Shown one piece after another: positions 1-8,474 of a stretch of 64,000 bases of DNA (the first letter of the stretch is position 1; each line of letters begins with the position of its first letter). Under the pieces are notes generated by a model. The model ran no database searches, had not been told where the DNA came from, and saw only the letters and a program-made list of their open reading frames with translations. This DNA is from Paracoccaceae bacterium (lineage in GTDB: Bacteria > Pseudomonadota > Alphaproteobacteria > Rhodobacterales > Rhodobacteraceae): positions 1 through 64,000 of the forward strand of contig JAFGTV010000029.1 in the NCBI GenBank assembly GCA_016938875.1. Reading direction: 5' to 3'. The position numbers and the translations under genes are program-made.

Positions 1-210
1 GCTGCCCCCGCTGCGGACGCCGCCGCCGAAGCCCCGGCTGAAGAGGCTGCCCCCGCTGCGGACGCCGCCGCCGAAGCCCCGGCTGACGAGGCTGCCCCCG
101 CTGCGGACGCCGCCGCCGAAGCCCCGGCTGAGGAAGCAGCCCCCGCTGCGGACACCGCCGCCGAAGCCCCGGCTGAGGAAGCAGCCCCCGCTGCGGACGC
201 CGCCGCCCCC
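1..210 (+). repeat. in-frame 45-bp tandem repeat (4 copies plus a partial fifth)
   Basis: Four near-identical 45-bp units run from 1 to 180 and a degenerate fifth reaches about 210. Each encodes 15 residues of the pattern AAPAADAAAEAPAEE. Copies differ by a few substitutions (GAA/GAG, GAC/GAG, ACC/GCC). The array may extend upstream of the window. It forms the linker of the cytochrome gene and should be prone to copy-number change. Confidence 0.95.
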
Positions 211-651
211 GCCGAGGTGGCCCCGGCCACCGAAGCCCCGGCTGCCGACGCTGCCGCAGCGCCCGTCGTCATGGCCGCGGCATTCACCGGCGACCCGGTT
301 GCCGGTGAAAAAGAGTTCCGTCAGTGCGCCACCTGCCATGTCGTCACCAGCCCCTCGGGCGAGATGCTGGCCGGCAACGGTGCCCGCGTCGGGCCGAACC
401 AGTACGGCATGCCGGGCCGTGTCGCCGGCACCGTCGAGGGCTTCCGCTACTCCAAGTCGATGAAGGCCGCTGGCGAAGCGGGCTTGGTGTGGACCGAGGA
501 CCTGGTCGTCGAATACGCGCAGAACCCGACCGAGTTCCTGCGCACGTATCTCGATGACCCCAAGGCGCGCGGCAACATGACCTACAATGCCCGCGACCCG
601 CAGCAGGTGCGTGATATCTACGCCTATATCGCGACCCTGTCCGAAGAGTGA
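1..651 (+). CDS. cytochrome c2-like protein with Ala/Pro/Glu repeat linker (5' end outside window)
   Basis: The reading frame is open from base 1 to the TGA at 649-651, so the N-terminus lies upstream. The first ~70 codons are a low-complexity Ala/Pro/Glu/Asp linker made of 15-residue repeats. A class I cytochrome c domain of about 120 residues follows. The haem site CATCH is encoded at 325-339, a GPNQYG segment follows it, and the probable axial Met lies in RGNMTYN (Met codon 577-579). The pattern resembles Rhodobacter cytochrome c2. A long flexible linker before the haem domain recalls membrane-anchored cytochrome cy, so I infer a tethered periplasmic electron carrier, but the signal or anchor is not visible. 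The gene converges on cbbO. Confidence 0.85.
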   Translation, partial: AAPAADAAAEAPAEEAAPAADAAAEAPADEAAPAADAAAEAPAEEAAPAADTAAEAPAEEAAPAADAAAPAEVAPATEAPAADAAAAPVVMAAAFTGDPVAGEKEFRQCATCHVVTSPSGEMLAGNGARVGPNQYGMPGRVAGTVEGFRYSKSMKAAGEAGLVWTEDLVVEYAQNPTEFLRTYLDDPKARGNMTYNARDPQQVRDIYAYIATLSEE

Positions 652-686
652 TCGTGGCCGGGGTTGACCCCGCCATCTGAAAAATA

Positions 687-723
687 CCCCGTTCCGGCAC
701 CTGCCGGGGCGGGGTTTTCTTTT
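687..723. terminator. bidirectional Rho-independent terminator
   Basis: CCCCG and CCGG arms (687-697) pair with CCGG and CGGGG (702-714). TTTTCTTTT follows on the plus strand, and on the minus strand the stem is followed by TATTTTT. It separates the convergent cytochrome and cbbO genes and can serve both. Confidence 0.8.
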
Positions 724-731
724 GCCTCAGC

Positions 732-3020
732 TCAGCGGGTCAGGCCCGCGTAAAGCTGCGGCAGGCGTTCGGGCAGGCGTTCGACGTTTTCCAACACCAG
801 ATAGTTCCGCTGCCCGAAAATCTGCGCGACATAGCTGTCGGCGCGCGGATCCAGCGTCAGGCAGAACGGGACCACGCCCTGTTTGGCGACCTCTTGCACG
901 GCGGCGCGGGCATCCTGGCGCAGGTATTGCGGATCGCGCACGTCGATATCGGCCGGCGCCCCGTCGGTGAGGATCAGCATCAGCTTCTTGGTGGCCGCCA
1001 CCTTGGCCAGTTGCGCACCCGCGTGGCGGATCGCGGCGCCCATCCGGGTGGACAGGCGCCCCTCCATGCCTGCCAGGCGGGCCTTGGGCAGATCGCCCCA
1101 GGGCTGATCGAAATCCTTGTAGCGCTGGTAGAACACGTTGTGCCGCCCGTCCGAGCAAAATCCATGCAGCGCAAAGGCGTCGCCAACTGTGTGGATCGCC
1201 TCGGCCAGCAGGACGGTGGCGGCGCGGGTCAAATCCAGCACCGTCTGATCCTGCCCGGCGACCGGATCGTTGGTGGATTCCGACAGATCCAGCAGCGCCA
1301 TCACCGCGATGTCGCGCGTTTTGCGGACCGAGCGCATCATCACCCGCGGATCGGGCTGCTGCCCCATGCGGATATCGACCATCGCCTGCAAGGCCGCGTT
1401 GATGTCGATCTCGTCGCCCTCTTCCAGCTTGCGGATGCGCTGCACGCCCTGGGGCTGCATCGCGTCCAGCAGGTGGCGCATGCGCTGGGTCAGCTTGCGG
1501 TTTTCGGCCAGGATCTGGTCGATCTCGGCGGGATCGCCCAGGCGGGGGCGCTTCTCCAGCACGGTTGCCCAGGCCGGGCGGGACATCTGGATCTGATAGT
1601 CGAACTCGTCATAGGGCACTGGTGGGGCGGTAGGCTCCTTGCCCTCTTTTTCGTTGAAGGACACGCCGTCATCGTCGAACAACTCGGTCTCCGAGACCCA
1701 GATCTCCTGGGCATCGTCGCCTGCGGTTTCGACCTCGACCTCGTTCACCATCTCCGAGAGGGACACGTATTTGCGAACCTGCGGCTCGGGGGCCAGGCCC
1801 TTGTCCCAGTCGATTTCCTCGAACTCCCAGATATAGCGGTTGTCGTCGCGATAGGGCGCGCCCTGGCCGTCGCGCCAGGCGGAAAATGGACGGTCGCGCA
1901 ATTGATGCGCCAGTTGCAGGCCCAGGTCGTGCGACAGGGTGGCATCCGACGGGTCGGCCTGGGCGAATGCGGTGCGGGCCCAGGTGGCCAGGGGGTCGTC
2001 CATTTGGGCCTCGGGGTCCAGCAGGGCCAGCGCGATGCGGTCGAACTGCGCACCCATGCCTTGGGTGCCGGGGACGTGGAACTGGCGCCACAGATCGCGC
2101 AGCCGGGGAAATTGCGCGATGGCCAGCGCCTCGACGCGGGCATCCTCGATCAGGCCGACGCATTGTTGTTGCAGCGCGTTCAACGTGTCGCCGGGAATGG
2201 CCCGGGTCGTGGCGACCACATGGGCGGCGGCATGGGCGGCGGCGGCACGGTAAAGGTTGCGCCCGGGCACCCCGTTCCAGTCGTCATAGGCGTCCGGCAG
2301 ATGCAAAAAGTAATCGGCGATGAAGGGGCGCGCGCCCTCGCGGCTTTCGAAATCGCCCGCGGTGGGGCGCATCAGGAAATCGCGCCCCCAAAGCGCGCGC
2401 AGATACATCCCGATCCGGCGGTGGATGTCGACGAACAGCGTGCCCTTGCGTTCGTTTTGCAGCACCGCCTGGGATTCCGCGCTTTCCAGGGCGAAATAGC
2501 GGGTCAGTTCCTCGTAATTCGTGCGGTGCGCCTGGGCGCCCCAGGTGGCCCAGCGGCGCAGGCCGCCCAGGGTCAGCACGTCCAGCAACTCTTCCAGGTG
2601 CTCCAGCATCGGGCGCAGGCCGCGTGGCGCCTGGGCCAGCAACTGGTTGATCAGTTGCAGATAGGCGCGAAACAGGTCCGGGTCCGAAAGCCGACGCGAG
2701 GCGACGGGGGCGGTGGCGATCACCCGCTCGATCACCGCACCCGAGGTGCGCGAGGCAAAGCCCAGGCATTCTTGCGCCAGGTCGGGGATGATGTCCTCGC
2801 CCAGATCGCGGGCCAGGGCCGGCACGACCTCTAGCCAGGTGCGCACGATGTGATCGCCGCGCCCCATATGGGCCAGCGCCACCGCCCCCTTTAGCCAGTT
2901 GTCCAGGCCGCGGGCAGACAGCACTCGGATCGCATCGGGCCAGCACTGGGCCAGCATCTCGCGCTGGGCCTCGTCCAGCTCGGCGGTCAGCTCTGCGTGA
3001 TCTTCCAGGGCCAGGGCCAT
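732..3020 (-). CDS. cbbO: CbbO, RuBisCO activation protein with VWA domain
   Basis: This 762-residue protein ends in a von Willebrand factor A domain. The MIDAS motif DLSES is near residue 575 and a second acidic site, LTDGAP, is near residue 675. The long N-terminal helical region is typical of CbbO/NorD proteins. In the known family, CbbO binds inhibited RuBisCO and works with the AAA+ protein CbbQ to remove inhibitory sugar phosphates in the cytoplasm. The gene starts 3 bp after cbbQ and is last in cbbL-cbbS-cbbQ-cbbO, which supports CbbO over the related NorD. An acidic stretch around residues 435-470 may be a flexible linker. Confidence 0.93.
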   Translation of the reverse strand: MALALEDHAELTAELDEAQREMLAQCWPDAIRVLSARGLDNWLKGAVALAHMGRGDHIVRTWLEVVPALARDLGEDIIPDLAQECLGFASRTSGAVIERVIATAPVASRRLSDPDLFRAYLQLINQLLAQAPRGLRPMLEHLEELLDVLTLGGLRRWATWGAQAHRTNYEELTRYFALESAESQAVLQNERKGTLFVDIHRRIGMYLRALWGRDFLMRPTAGDFESREGARPFIADYFLHLPDAYDDWNGVPGRNLYRAAAAHAAAHVVATTRAIPGDTLNALQQQCVGLIEDARVEALAIAQFPRLRDLWRQFHVPGTQGMGAQFDRIALALLDPEAQMDDPLATWARTAFAQADPSDATLSHDLGLQLAHQLRDRPFSAWRDGQGAPYRDDNRYIWEFEEIDWDKGLAPEPQVRKYVSLSEMVNEVEVETAGDDAQEIWVSETELFDDDGVSFNEKEGKEPTAPPVPYDEFDYQIQMSRPAWATVLEKRPRLGDPAEIDQILAENRKLTQRMRHLLDAMQPQGVQRIRKLEEGDEIDINAALQAMVDIRMGQQPDPRVMMRSVRKTRDIAVMALLDLSESTNDPVAGQDQTVLDLTRAATVLLAEAIHTVGDAFALHGFCSDGRHNVFYQRYKDFDQPWGDLPKARLAGMEGRLSTRMGAAIRHAGAQLAKVAATKKLMLILTDGAPADIDVRDPQYLRQDARAAVQEVAKQGVVPFCLTLDPRADSYVAQIFGQRNYLVLENVERLPERLPQLYAGLTR

Positions 3021-3023
3021 GGC

Positions 3024-3827
3024 TTAGAAATAGGTGGTGACGGCGGCGTCCAGCGCGTCGCGCATGTCCGGGTCGTCGGTGATCGGGCGCACCAGTGCCA
3101 TCTGGCAGGCCGCCACGGGGGCGATGCCCTGGGCGATCAGGCTGCCGGCGTGGATCAGCATCCGGGTGGAAATCCCCTCGTCCAGGCCATGACCTTTCAG
3201 GTTGCGGGCCCGTTCGGCGATCGACACCAGCTTGTCGGCCTCCTCGGCGGTGACGCCGGATTCATGGCTGACGATTTCCACCTCGACCCCGTGTTCGGGA
3301 TAGTTGAAATCCAGCGCGCCAAAGCGTTGCTTGGTGGACTGTTTGAGATCCTTCATCAGGCTCTGGTAGCCGGGGTTATACGAAATCACGATGTGGAAAT
3401 CGGGATGGGCGCGCAACAGCTCGCCCTTCTTTTCCAGCGGCAGAACCCGGCGGTTGTCGGTCAGCGGGTGGATCACCACGGTGGTGTCCTGGCGTGCCTC
3501 GACCACCTCGTCGAGATAGCAGATCGCCCCGTGCCGCGCGGCCAGGGTCAGCGGCCCGTCCTGCCAGCGCGTCCCGTCGGCATCCAGCAAGAACCGCCCC
3601 AGGATGTCGGATGCGGTCATGTCCTCGTTGCAGGCCACGGTGATCAGCGGCTTGCCCAGTTTCCAGGCCATGTGTTCGACGAACCGGGTCTTGCCGCAGC
3701 CCGTGGGCCCTTTCAGCATCACCGGCATCCGCGCGCCATAGGCGGCCTCGTAAAGGGCGACCTCGTCGGCGACGGGGCGGTAATAGGGTTCTTCCGCCAC
3801 GCGGTATTGTGCGATCACATCGGTCAT
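3024..3827 (-). CDS. cbbQ: CbbQ, MoxR-type AAA+ RuBisCO activase
   Basis: 267 residues, usual for CbbQ/NirQ/NorQ. The Walker A motif GPTGCGKTR is at about residues 40-48, and the Walker B stretch ICYLDEV is near residue 100, followed by the CbbQ C-terminal region. In known systems CbbQ forms a hexameric ATPase that remodels form I RuBisCO with CbbO as adaptor. The gene lies downstream of cbbS after a strong hairpin and just before cbbO, which identifies it as CbbQ rather than NorQ (no nor genes are present). Confidence 0.95.
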   Translation of the reverse strand: MTDVIAQYRVAEEPYYRPVADEVALYEAAYGARMPVMLKGPTGCGKTRFVEHMAWKLGKPLITVACNEDMTASDILGRFLLDADGTRWQDGPLTLAARHGAICYLDEVVEARQDTTVVIHPLTDNRRVLPLEKKGELLRAHPDFHIVISYNPGYQSLMKDLKQSTKQRFGALDFNYPEHGVEVEIVSHESGVTAEEADKLVSIAERARNLKGHGLDEGISTRMLIHAGSLIAQGIAPVAACQMALVRPITDDPDMRDALDAAVTTYF

Positions 3828-3848
3828 CTTGGCCTCCCTTCCTGGTAT

Positions 3849-3877
3849 CCCGCCGCCCCGGTTGTGGGGGCGGCGGG
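3849..3877 (-). promoter_or_regulatory. intercistronic hairpin between cbbS and cbbQ
   Basis: A perfect 11-bp G+C stem (3849-3859 with 3867-3877) with a 7-base loop lies in the 60-bp gap. No U-run follows in the transcribed (minus) direction, so it is more likely an mRNA-stabilising or attenuating structure than a full terminator. It could keep cbbLS transcript in excess over cbbQO, which is inference. Confidence 0.6.
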
Positions 3878-3887
3878 GGTGTTTGTG

Positions 3888-4244
3888 TCAGACCGGCGTG
3901 CCGCGATAGACGACCATGTTGGCGCCCTGGCTTTGGGTAAAGTTGTTATAGCCGATCAGCCGCACGTGGTTGTCCGGGTTGGCCTCGTGGCAGGCCTTCA
4001 GCTCTGCCAGGATGGCGTCCACGTCGGTTTCCCCGAACATCGGCAGCTTCCACATGTACCAGTAGTTCGAGCGGGCGTATTGCGGCTCGGTGTGCTCGAT
4101 TGCGGGGTTCCAGCCGTGTTTCACGATCCATTCGACCTGGGCGCGGATCTGTGCGTCGGTCATCGGCGGCAGGTAGGAGAAGGTCTCCATCTTGCGGCTG
4201 GCCGGATCCGACAGGCGCGAAGCGTAGTCCTGAACGTTGCTCAT
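3888..4244 (-). CDS. cbbS: ribulose-1,5-bisphosphate carboxylase small subunit
   Basis: This 118-residue protein carries small-subunit signatures: METFSYLPP near residues 19-27, [11 protein letters not shown] near residues 61-71 and a C-terminal VVYRG. It forms the L8S8 holoenzyme with CbbL. It lacks the extra C-terminal extension of ~30 residues typical of form IC/ID small subunits, so with the CbbQ/CbbO neighbours it points to form IA. A Shine-Dalgarno AGGAAAGGA precedes the ATG. It follows cbbL after 26 bp. Confidence 0.97.
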   Translation of the reverse strand: MSNVQDYASRLSDPASRKMETFSYLPPMTDAQIRAQVEWIVKHGWNPAIEHTEPQYARSNYWYMWKLPMFGETDVDAILAELKACHEANPDNHVRLIGYNNFTQSQGANMVVYRGTPV

Positions 4245-4270
4245 CTTTCAATTCCTTTCCTGATGCGGCC

Positions 4271-5689
4271 TTAGCGGTGCTGGGTGTCCAGCTTGTCCAC
4301 GGTGTCGAACTCGAACTTGATCTCTTTCCACGTTTCCATGGCGATCTTGAGTTCGGGGCTGTGTTTGGCGGCGTTGGTCAGGATCTCCTTGCCTTCCTTT
4401 TCCAACTCGCGGCCTTCGTTGCGGGCCTGAACGCAAGCCTCGAGCGCGACGCGGTTCGCGGCCGCACCCGCGGCGTTGCCCCAGGGGTGACCCAGCGTGC
4501 CGCCGCCGAATTGCAGCACCGAGTCGTTGCCAAAGATCGAGACCAGCGCCGGCATGTGCCACACGTGGATCCCGCCCGAGGCCACCGGGAAGACGCCCGG
4601 CATCGGGCCCCAATCCTGGTCGAAGAAGATCCCGCGCGAGCGGTCCTCCTTGACGTGGCGATCGCGCAGCAGGTCGATCCAGCCCAGCGTCGCCTCGCGG
4701 TCGCCCTCCAGCTTGCCCACGACGGTGCCCGAATGCAGGTGGTCGCCGCCGAGCAGGCGCAGCAGTTTCGCCAGGACGCGGAAGTTGATGCCGTGGTTGG
4801 GGTTGCGGTCCATCACGGCGTGCATCGCGCGGTGCACGTGCAGCAGCATGCCGTTGTCGCGGCACCACTTGGACAGCGAGTTGTGTGCCGCCCAGCCCAG
4901 CGTCAGGTAATCGGACATGATGATCGGCGTGCCGATTTCCTTGGCGTATTCGGCGCGCTGATAGACCTCTTCCATGGTGGCGGCGGTCACGTTCATATAG
5001 TGACCCTTGCGCTCGCCGGTTTCGGCCTCGGCCTTTTCGATGGCCTCCTGGCAGAAATCGAACCGGTCGCGCCAGCGCATGAAAGGCTGCGAGTTGACGT
5101 TCTCGTCGTCCTTGGAAAAGTCCAGGCCGCCGCGCAGAACCTCATAGACGGCGCGGCCGTAGTTCTTGGCCGAGAGGCCGAGTTTCGGCTTGATCGTGCA
5201 GCCCAGCAGCGGGCGGCCGTATTTGTCCAGCTTGTCGCGCTCGACGTTGATGCCGTGCGGCGGGCCAAAGCAGGACATCACGAACCACAGCGGGAAACGC
5301 ACATCCTCCAGGCGCAGCGCGCGCACCGCCTTGAAGCCGAACACGTTGCCCACGATCGAGGTGAACACGTTGACGACCGAGCCTTCCTCGAACAGGTCCA
5401 TCGGATAGGCGATGAACGCGTAAAACGCATCGTCGCTGCCCGGCACGTCCTCGATCGCGTAGGCGCGGCCCTTGTAATAGTCCAGATCGGTCAAAAGGTC
5501 GGTCCAGACCGTTGTCCAGGTTCCGGTCGAGCTTTCGGCGGCGACGGCGGCGGCCGCCTCTTCGCGCGAAATGCCGGGCTGGGGGGTGACCTTGAACACG
5601 GCCAGGATATCGCTGTCCTTCACCGCATAGTCGGGTTCCCAGTAGATGGACCGATAGTCCTTGACCCCTGCATCATATTTCTTGGCCAT
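4271..5689 (-). CDS. cbbL: ribulose-1,5-bisphosphate carboxylase large subunit (form I)
   Basis: 472 residues starting [20 protein letters not shown] lies just upstream of this ATG, which fixes the start although the frame stays open much further upstream. The CTIKPKLGL active-site lysines are near residues 167-169 and the carbamylated lysine in LDFSKDDEN near 193. HVHRAMHA and loop 6 [10 protein letters not shown] are also present. The enzyme fixes CO2 onto ribulose-1,5-bisphosphate in the Calvin cycle. It is the first gene of a cbbLSQO operon diverging from cbbR. No other Calvin-cycle genes occur in the window. Confidence 0.98.
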   Translation of the reverse strand: MAKKYDAGVKDYRSIYWEPDYAVKDSDILAVFKVTPQPGISREEAAAAVAAESSTGTWTTVWTDLLTDLDYYKGRAYAIEDVPGSDDAFYAFIAYPMDLFEEGSVVNVFTSIVGNVFGFKAVRALRLEDVRFPLWFVMSCFGPPHGINVERDKLDKYGRPLLGCTIKPKLGLSAKNYGRAVYEVLRGGLDFSKDDENVNSQPFMRWRDRFDFCQEAIEKAEAETGERKGHYMNVTAATMEEVYQRAEYAKEIGTPIIMSDYLTLGWAAHNSLSKWCRDNGMLLHVHRAMHAVMDRNPNHGINFRVLAKLLRLLGGDHLHSGTVVGKLEGDREATLGWIDLLRDRHVKEDRSRGIFFDQDWGPMPGVFPVASGGIHVWHMPALVSIFGNDSVLQFGGGTLGHPWGNAAGAAANRVALEACVQARNEGRELEKEGKEILTNAAKHSPELKIAMETWKEIKFEFDTVDKLDTQHR

Positions 5690-5815
5690 GTCGCCTCCTC
5701 CACTTGACGATGTGTCGTTCCCCGATCCGGTCGGGTCGAGCAGGACTATGGCGACTTGCATGGATAAGTAAAAATGAATACTTTTTATCCTCAGAATAGA
5801 TGAAAGGTTATTATT
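5690..5815. promoter_or_regulatory. divergent cbbL/cbbR control region with inverted repeats
   Basis: The 126-bp space between cbbL and cbbR becomes AT-rich near cbbR. An inverted repeat GGATAA (5762-5767) / TTATCC (5785-5790) with a 17-bp centre, and a nearby ATC-N9-GAT dyad at about 5787-5801, are plausible CbbR sites. LysR-type regulators usually bind T-N11-A dyads between divergent genes. I could not verify exact CbbR half-sites. Confidence 0.6.
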
Positions 5816-6763
5816 ATGCCGGTCAGCCTGCGTCAGCTCAGGGTGTTTCAGGCGGTGGCCCATCACGCCAGCTATACCCGCGCCGCCGAGGAGCTGAACC
5901 TGACCCAGCCGGCGGTCTTTGCCCAGGTCAAGCTGTTGGAGGATCGCCTGGGCCTGCCCCTGATGGAGCGGATCGGCAAGCGGATATATCTGACCGATGC
6001 CGGTCAGGTGGTGGTCGAGGGCGCGCGCGATACCCTGGAAGGGCTGGACCGCATGAAGATGCGGCTGGCCGATATGCGCGGGCTGCGCGAGGGGCGGCTG
6101 CGGATCGCCATCGTGTCCACCGCGCAATACTTTCTGCCGCGCCTTCTGGGGGCGTTTTGCACTGAAAATCCGGGCATCGAGGTGGCCCTGACAGTGACCA
6201 ACCGCCAGGCCGTGCTGGCCCGGCTGGTCGGGAACGAGGATGACCTGTGCATTCTGGGTACCCCGCCCGAGGGGTTGGACGTGATCGCCACCGCCATCGC
6301 CGACAACCCGCTGGAGATCGTCGCGCGCCATGACCACCCCCTGGTCGGCAGCCACAATATCCCGCCCGAGCGCGTGGCGCGCGAACCCTTTATCCTGCGC
6401 GAGCCCGGATCGGGCACCCGGCTGGCGGGCGAGCGGTTCTTTACCGCGCGCGGCCTGACCCTGCCGATGCGGATGGAGCTGGGCAGCAACGAGGCGATCA
6501 AACAGGCGGTGATCGGCGGGCTGGGCCTGGCGGTTCTGGCGCGCGACACCCTGGCGCTGGAGGGGCAGACAGGCCTGCTGCGGGTGCTGGACGTGGCCGG
6601 TTTCCCGCTGCTGCGGCAATGGCAGGTCGCCTATCCGCGCGGCAAGCATCTGTCCGTCGTCGCCGAGGCGTTCCTGGATCACCTGGTGCGCAATGCCCAA
6701 AAGGCGGTCGAGGCCGGGGCGGCGCCCATGGCCCCGACGCAGATCCTGCCCGAGGCGGGCTAG
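5816..6763 (+). CDS. cbbR: CbbR, LysR-type regulator of the cbb operon
   Basis: 315 residues. A winged HTH lies at about residues 5-62 ([20 protein letters not shown], then [14 protein letters not shown]), and a type 2 periplasmic-binding-like effector domain covers about 90-300. Position decides the name: it is divergent from cbbL with a shared 126-bp control region. Known CbbR proteins activate cbb genes in response to metabolites such as RuBP. The C-terminal ~20 residues are Ala-rich and probably disordered. Confidence 0.93.
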   Translation: MPVSLRQLRVFQAVAHHASYTRAAEELNLTQPAVFAQVKLLEDRLGLPLMERIGKRIYLTDAGQVVVEGARDTLEGLDRMKMRLADMRGLREGRLRIAIVSTAQYFLPRLLGAFCTENPGIEVALTVTNRQAVLARLVGNEDDLCILGTPPEGLDVIATAIADNPLEIVARHDHPLVGSHNIPPERVAREPFILREPGSGTRLAGERFFTARGLTLPMRMELGSNEAIKQAVIGGLGLAVLARDTLALEGQTGLLRVLDVAGFPLLRQWQVAYPRGKHLSVVAEAFLDHLVRNAQKAVEAGAAPMAPTQILPEAG

Positions 6764-6775
6764 GGCAGGGGCGGG

Positions 6776-7585
6776 TCAGAACGCGATCTCGACCCCGGGC
6801 AGTTTCAGCGCGGTCATCAGGTCGCGCAACTCCTGCCGGGCCGCGACATTGGACAGGTTCATGTTGGTCACGCCGGTATCGCGCAGGTCCAGCAGGGTCA
6901 GCCCATTGGGGAACAGTTCGCGAAAGATCACCCGCTCGGAAAAGCCGGGCGCGACGCGGAAGCCGATGCGGCGCGACAGGTTTTCCAGCGCCTCGCCCAT
7001 CTTGCGCTTGTTGTGCATCTGCTGGGCGCCCAGACGGTTGCGCAGCACCACCCAGTCGATCGGGTTCAGACCGGCCTGGGCGCGCAACTGACGCGCGTTC
7101 CAGACCATTTCGGAATAGATCGACGGGCCGATGATCTTGCCCGTGGCCCCGTCATGCCGGGCCAGCAGGTCGAAATCGATAAAGCTGTCGTTCAGCGGCG
7201 TGATCAGCGTATCGGCCAGCGAATGCGCCACCTGGCTGAGCCGGGTATGCGAGCCCGGGCAGTCGATCAGGATGAAATCCATGTCCCGTTCCATCCCGGC
7301 CACGGCGGCGGACAGGCGGCGGTCATGGATGTTCTCGCCCGGTTCCAACTGGTCCTGGGCAATCTCGGGCAGATCGCGGTAATCGGGCACCGCCAGGTCC
7401 AGCCCGCTGCGCGCGACAAAGGCCCGCCGGTTGTCCATGTAGCGGCCGAAACTGCGCTGCCGCAGGTCCAGGTCCAACGCGCCCACCCTGTGCCCCATCC
7501 GCGCCAGCGCGGTGGCCACATGCATCGACACGGTGGATTTCCCCGCGCCGCCCTTTTCGTTTCCGACGACGATGATATGCGCCAC
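6776..7585 (-). CDS. mipZ: MipZ, ParA-family ATPase positioning the division plane
   Basis: 269 residues with a deviant Walker A motif NEKGGAGKST at about 9-18, DLDLRQRSFGRY near 38-49, and FILIDCPG as Walker B. The C-terminal half closely follows the MipZ pattern (PLNDSFIDFD, WVVLRNRL, FRELFPNGLTLLDL). In Caulobacter, MipZ forms polar gradients with ParB and inhibits FtsZ polymerisation, so division occurs at mid-cell. It lies alone between cbbR and the rpmE terminator, with a palindrome in its promoter region. Confidence 0.9.
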   Translation of the reverse strand: MAHIIVVGNEKGGAGKSTVSMHVATALARMGHRVGALDLDLRQRSFGRYMDNRRAFVARSGLDLAVPDYRDLPEIAQDQLEPGENIHDRRLSAAVAGMERDMDFILIDCPGSHTRLSQVAHSLADTLITPLNDSFIDFDLLARHDGATGKIIGPSIYSEMVWNARQLRAQAGLNPIDWVVLRNRLGAQQMHNKRKMGEALENLSRRIGFRVAPGFSERVIFRELFPNGLTLLDLRDTGVTNMNLSNVAARQELRDLMTALKLPGVEIAF

Positions 7586-7630
7586 TGTCCGTCCTCGTTG
7601 AGCTGTGCAGTCCCGGTCTGCTTGGGTCTT

Positions 7631-7652
7631 ACACTACCACATGTTGTGGTGT
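7631..7652. promoter_or_regulatory. 22-bp imperfect palindrome upstream of mipZ
   Basis: ACACTACCACATGTTGTGGTGT matches its reverse complement at 18 of 22 positions, with ACATGT at the centre. It sits about 46-67 bp upstream of the mipZ start, where a repressor or activator site would be expected. The outer ACAC/GTGT arms recall NrdR-type boxes, but the length differs from the usual 16 bp, so I do not assign a regulator. Confidence 0.5.
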
Positions 7653-7749
7653 GACGTATTCAAACCGGGGCCTCAGGGCAAGGGGACAAAGCCGTCGGGT
7701 CGATTTTCCCTGCCCGGCCGTGTCCTGTGCGCCGCCCCCGCAGCATGCG

Positions 7750-7779
7750 AAAACGCCGCCCCGGCTGGGGGCGGCGTTT
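7750..7779 (-). terminator. Rho-independent terminator of the rplS-rpmE operon end
   Basis: ACGCCGCCCC pairs with GGGGGCGGCGT around a GGCT loop, and on the minus strand the stem is followed by TTTT. It lies 26 bp after the rpmE stop. Confidence 0.85.
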
Positions 7780-7804
7780 GCTGAAGCCGTAAAAGGTGAC
7801 AGGC

Positions 7805-8026
7805 TTAGAAGCCCAGGCCTTCGTATTTCTTCTTGAACTTGGTGACCCGGCCGCCGGTGTCCATCAGACGCGAGCTGCCGCCTGTCCAGGCGGGGTGCAC
7901 CGTGGGATCGATGTCCAGCGAGAGCATGTCGCCCTCTTTGCCGTAGGTCGATTTCATCTGCAGGATCGTGCCGTCGGTCATCTTGACGTCGATCTGGTGA
8001 TAGTCGGGATGGATTTCTTTTTTCAT
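7805..8026 (-). CDS. rpmE: 50S ribosomal protein bL31
   Basis: 73 residues beginning [10 protein letters not shown], with the conserved [12 protein letters not shown] segment and a basic C-terminal tail. No zinc-binding cysteines are present, so this is the Cys-free (C-minus) form that does not need zinc. It is a component of the large ribosomal subunit at the central protuberance. It lies 11 bp after rplS and is followed by a strong terminator, making it the last gene of the translation operon. Confidence 0.97.
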   Translation of the reverse strand: MKKEIHPDYHQIDVKMTDGTILQMKSTYGKEGDMLSLDIDPTVHPAWTGGSSRLMDTGGRVTKFKKKYEGLGF

Positions 8027-8037
8027 GTCCCGTCTCC

Positions 8038-8421
8038 TTACGCCTTGGTGCCGGCTTTGGTCTTATACGTGGTGTCCTCGGCGATCCGGGCCGATTTGCC
8101 CCGGCGCGCGCGCAGGTAGTAGAGTTTGGCGCGGCGAACACGTCCACGGCGCACCACCTCGATCGAATCGATGTTCGTCGAGTAGAGCGGGAACACACGT
8201 TCCACGCCTTCGCCAAAGGAAATCTTGCGCACGGTGAACGAGCCGGCGATGCCCTTGCCGTTCTTGCGGCTGATGCACACGCCCTCATAGTTCTGGACGC
8301 GGGTGCGGGTGCCCTCGGTCACCTTGTAACCAACGCGGATGGTGTCACCCGCCTTGAAATCCGGGATGTTCTTTTCGAGGGCGGCGATCTGCTCGGCCTC
8401 GAGTTCTGCGATCAGGTTCAT
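8038..8421 (-). CDS. rplS: 50S ribosomal protein bL19
   Basis: 127 residues with the L19 signatures [33 protein letters not shown] and RRAKLYYLR. It sits at the 30S/50S interface. The rplS gene follows trmD, the classic rpsP-rimM-trmD-rplS order. The C-terminal tail TKAGTKA is a short family-variable extension. Confidence 0.97.
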   Translation of the reverse strand: MNLIAELEAEQIAALEKNIPDFKAGDTIRVGYKVTEGTRTRVQNYEGVCISRKNGKGIAGSFTVRKISFGEGVERVFPLYSTNIDSIEVVRRGRVRRAKLYYLRARRGKSARIAEDTTYKTKAGTKA

Positions 8422-8474
8422 CGCGTGGTCTCCAATCTATGCTCACGGTTATTCCGCGAAGGTGATGCGCGTCC

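Noticed and set aside
1-210. CRISPR-like array
   Set aside because: Repeats are directly adjacent with no spacers, and they are in frame within a coding sequence.
894-2834. Long open frame opposite cbbO
   Set aside because: A high-GC shadow frame: composition is His/Gln/Gly-rich with no family motif, while cbbO on the other strand has clear domains.
5690-6700. N-terminal extension of the RuBisCO large subunit through the cbbR region
   Set aside because: The frame is open, but the sequence is antisense to cbbR, and the start at 5689 has a strong ribosome site and matches the family length.
7631-7652. NrdR box
   Set aside because: ACAC/GTGT ends fit, but the palindrome is 22 bp rather than 16 bp, is single rather than paired, and the gene is not a ribonucleotide reductase.
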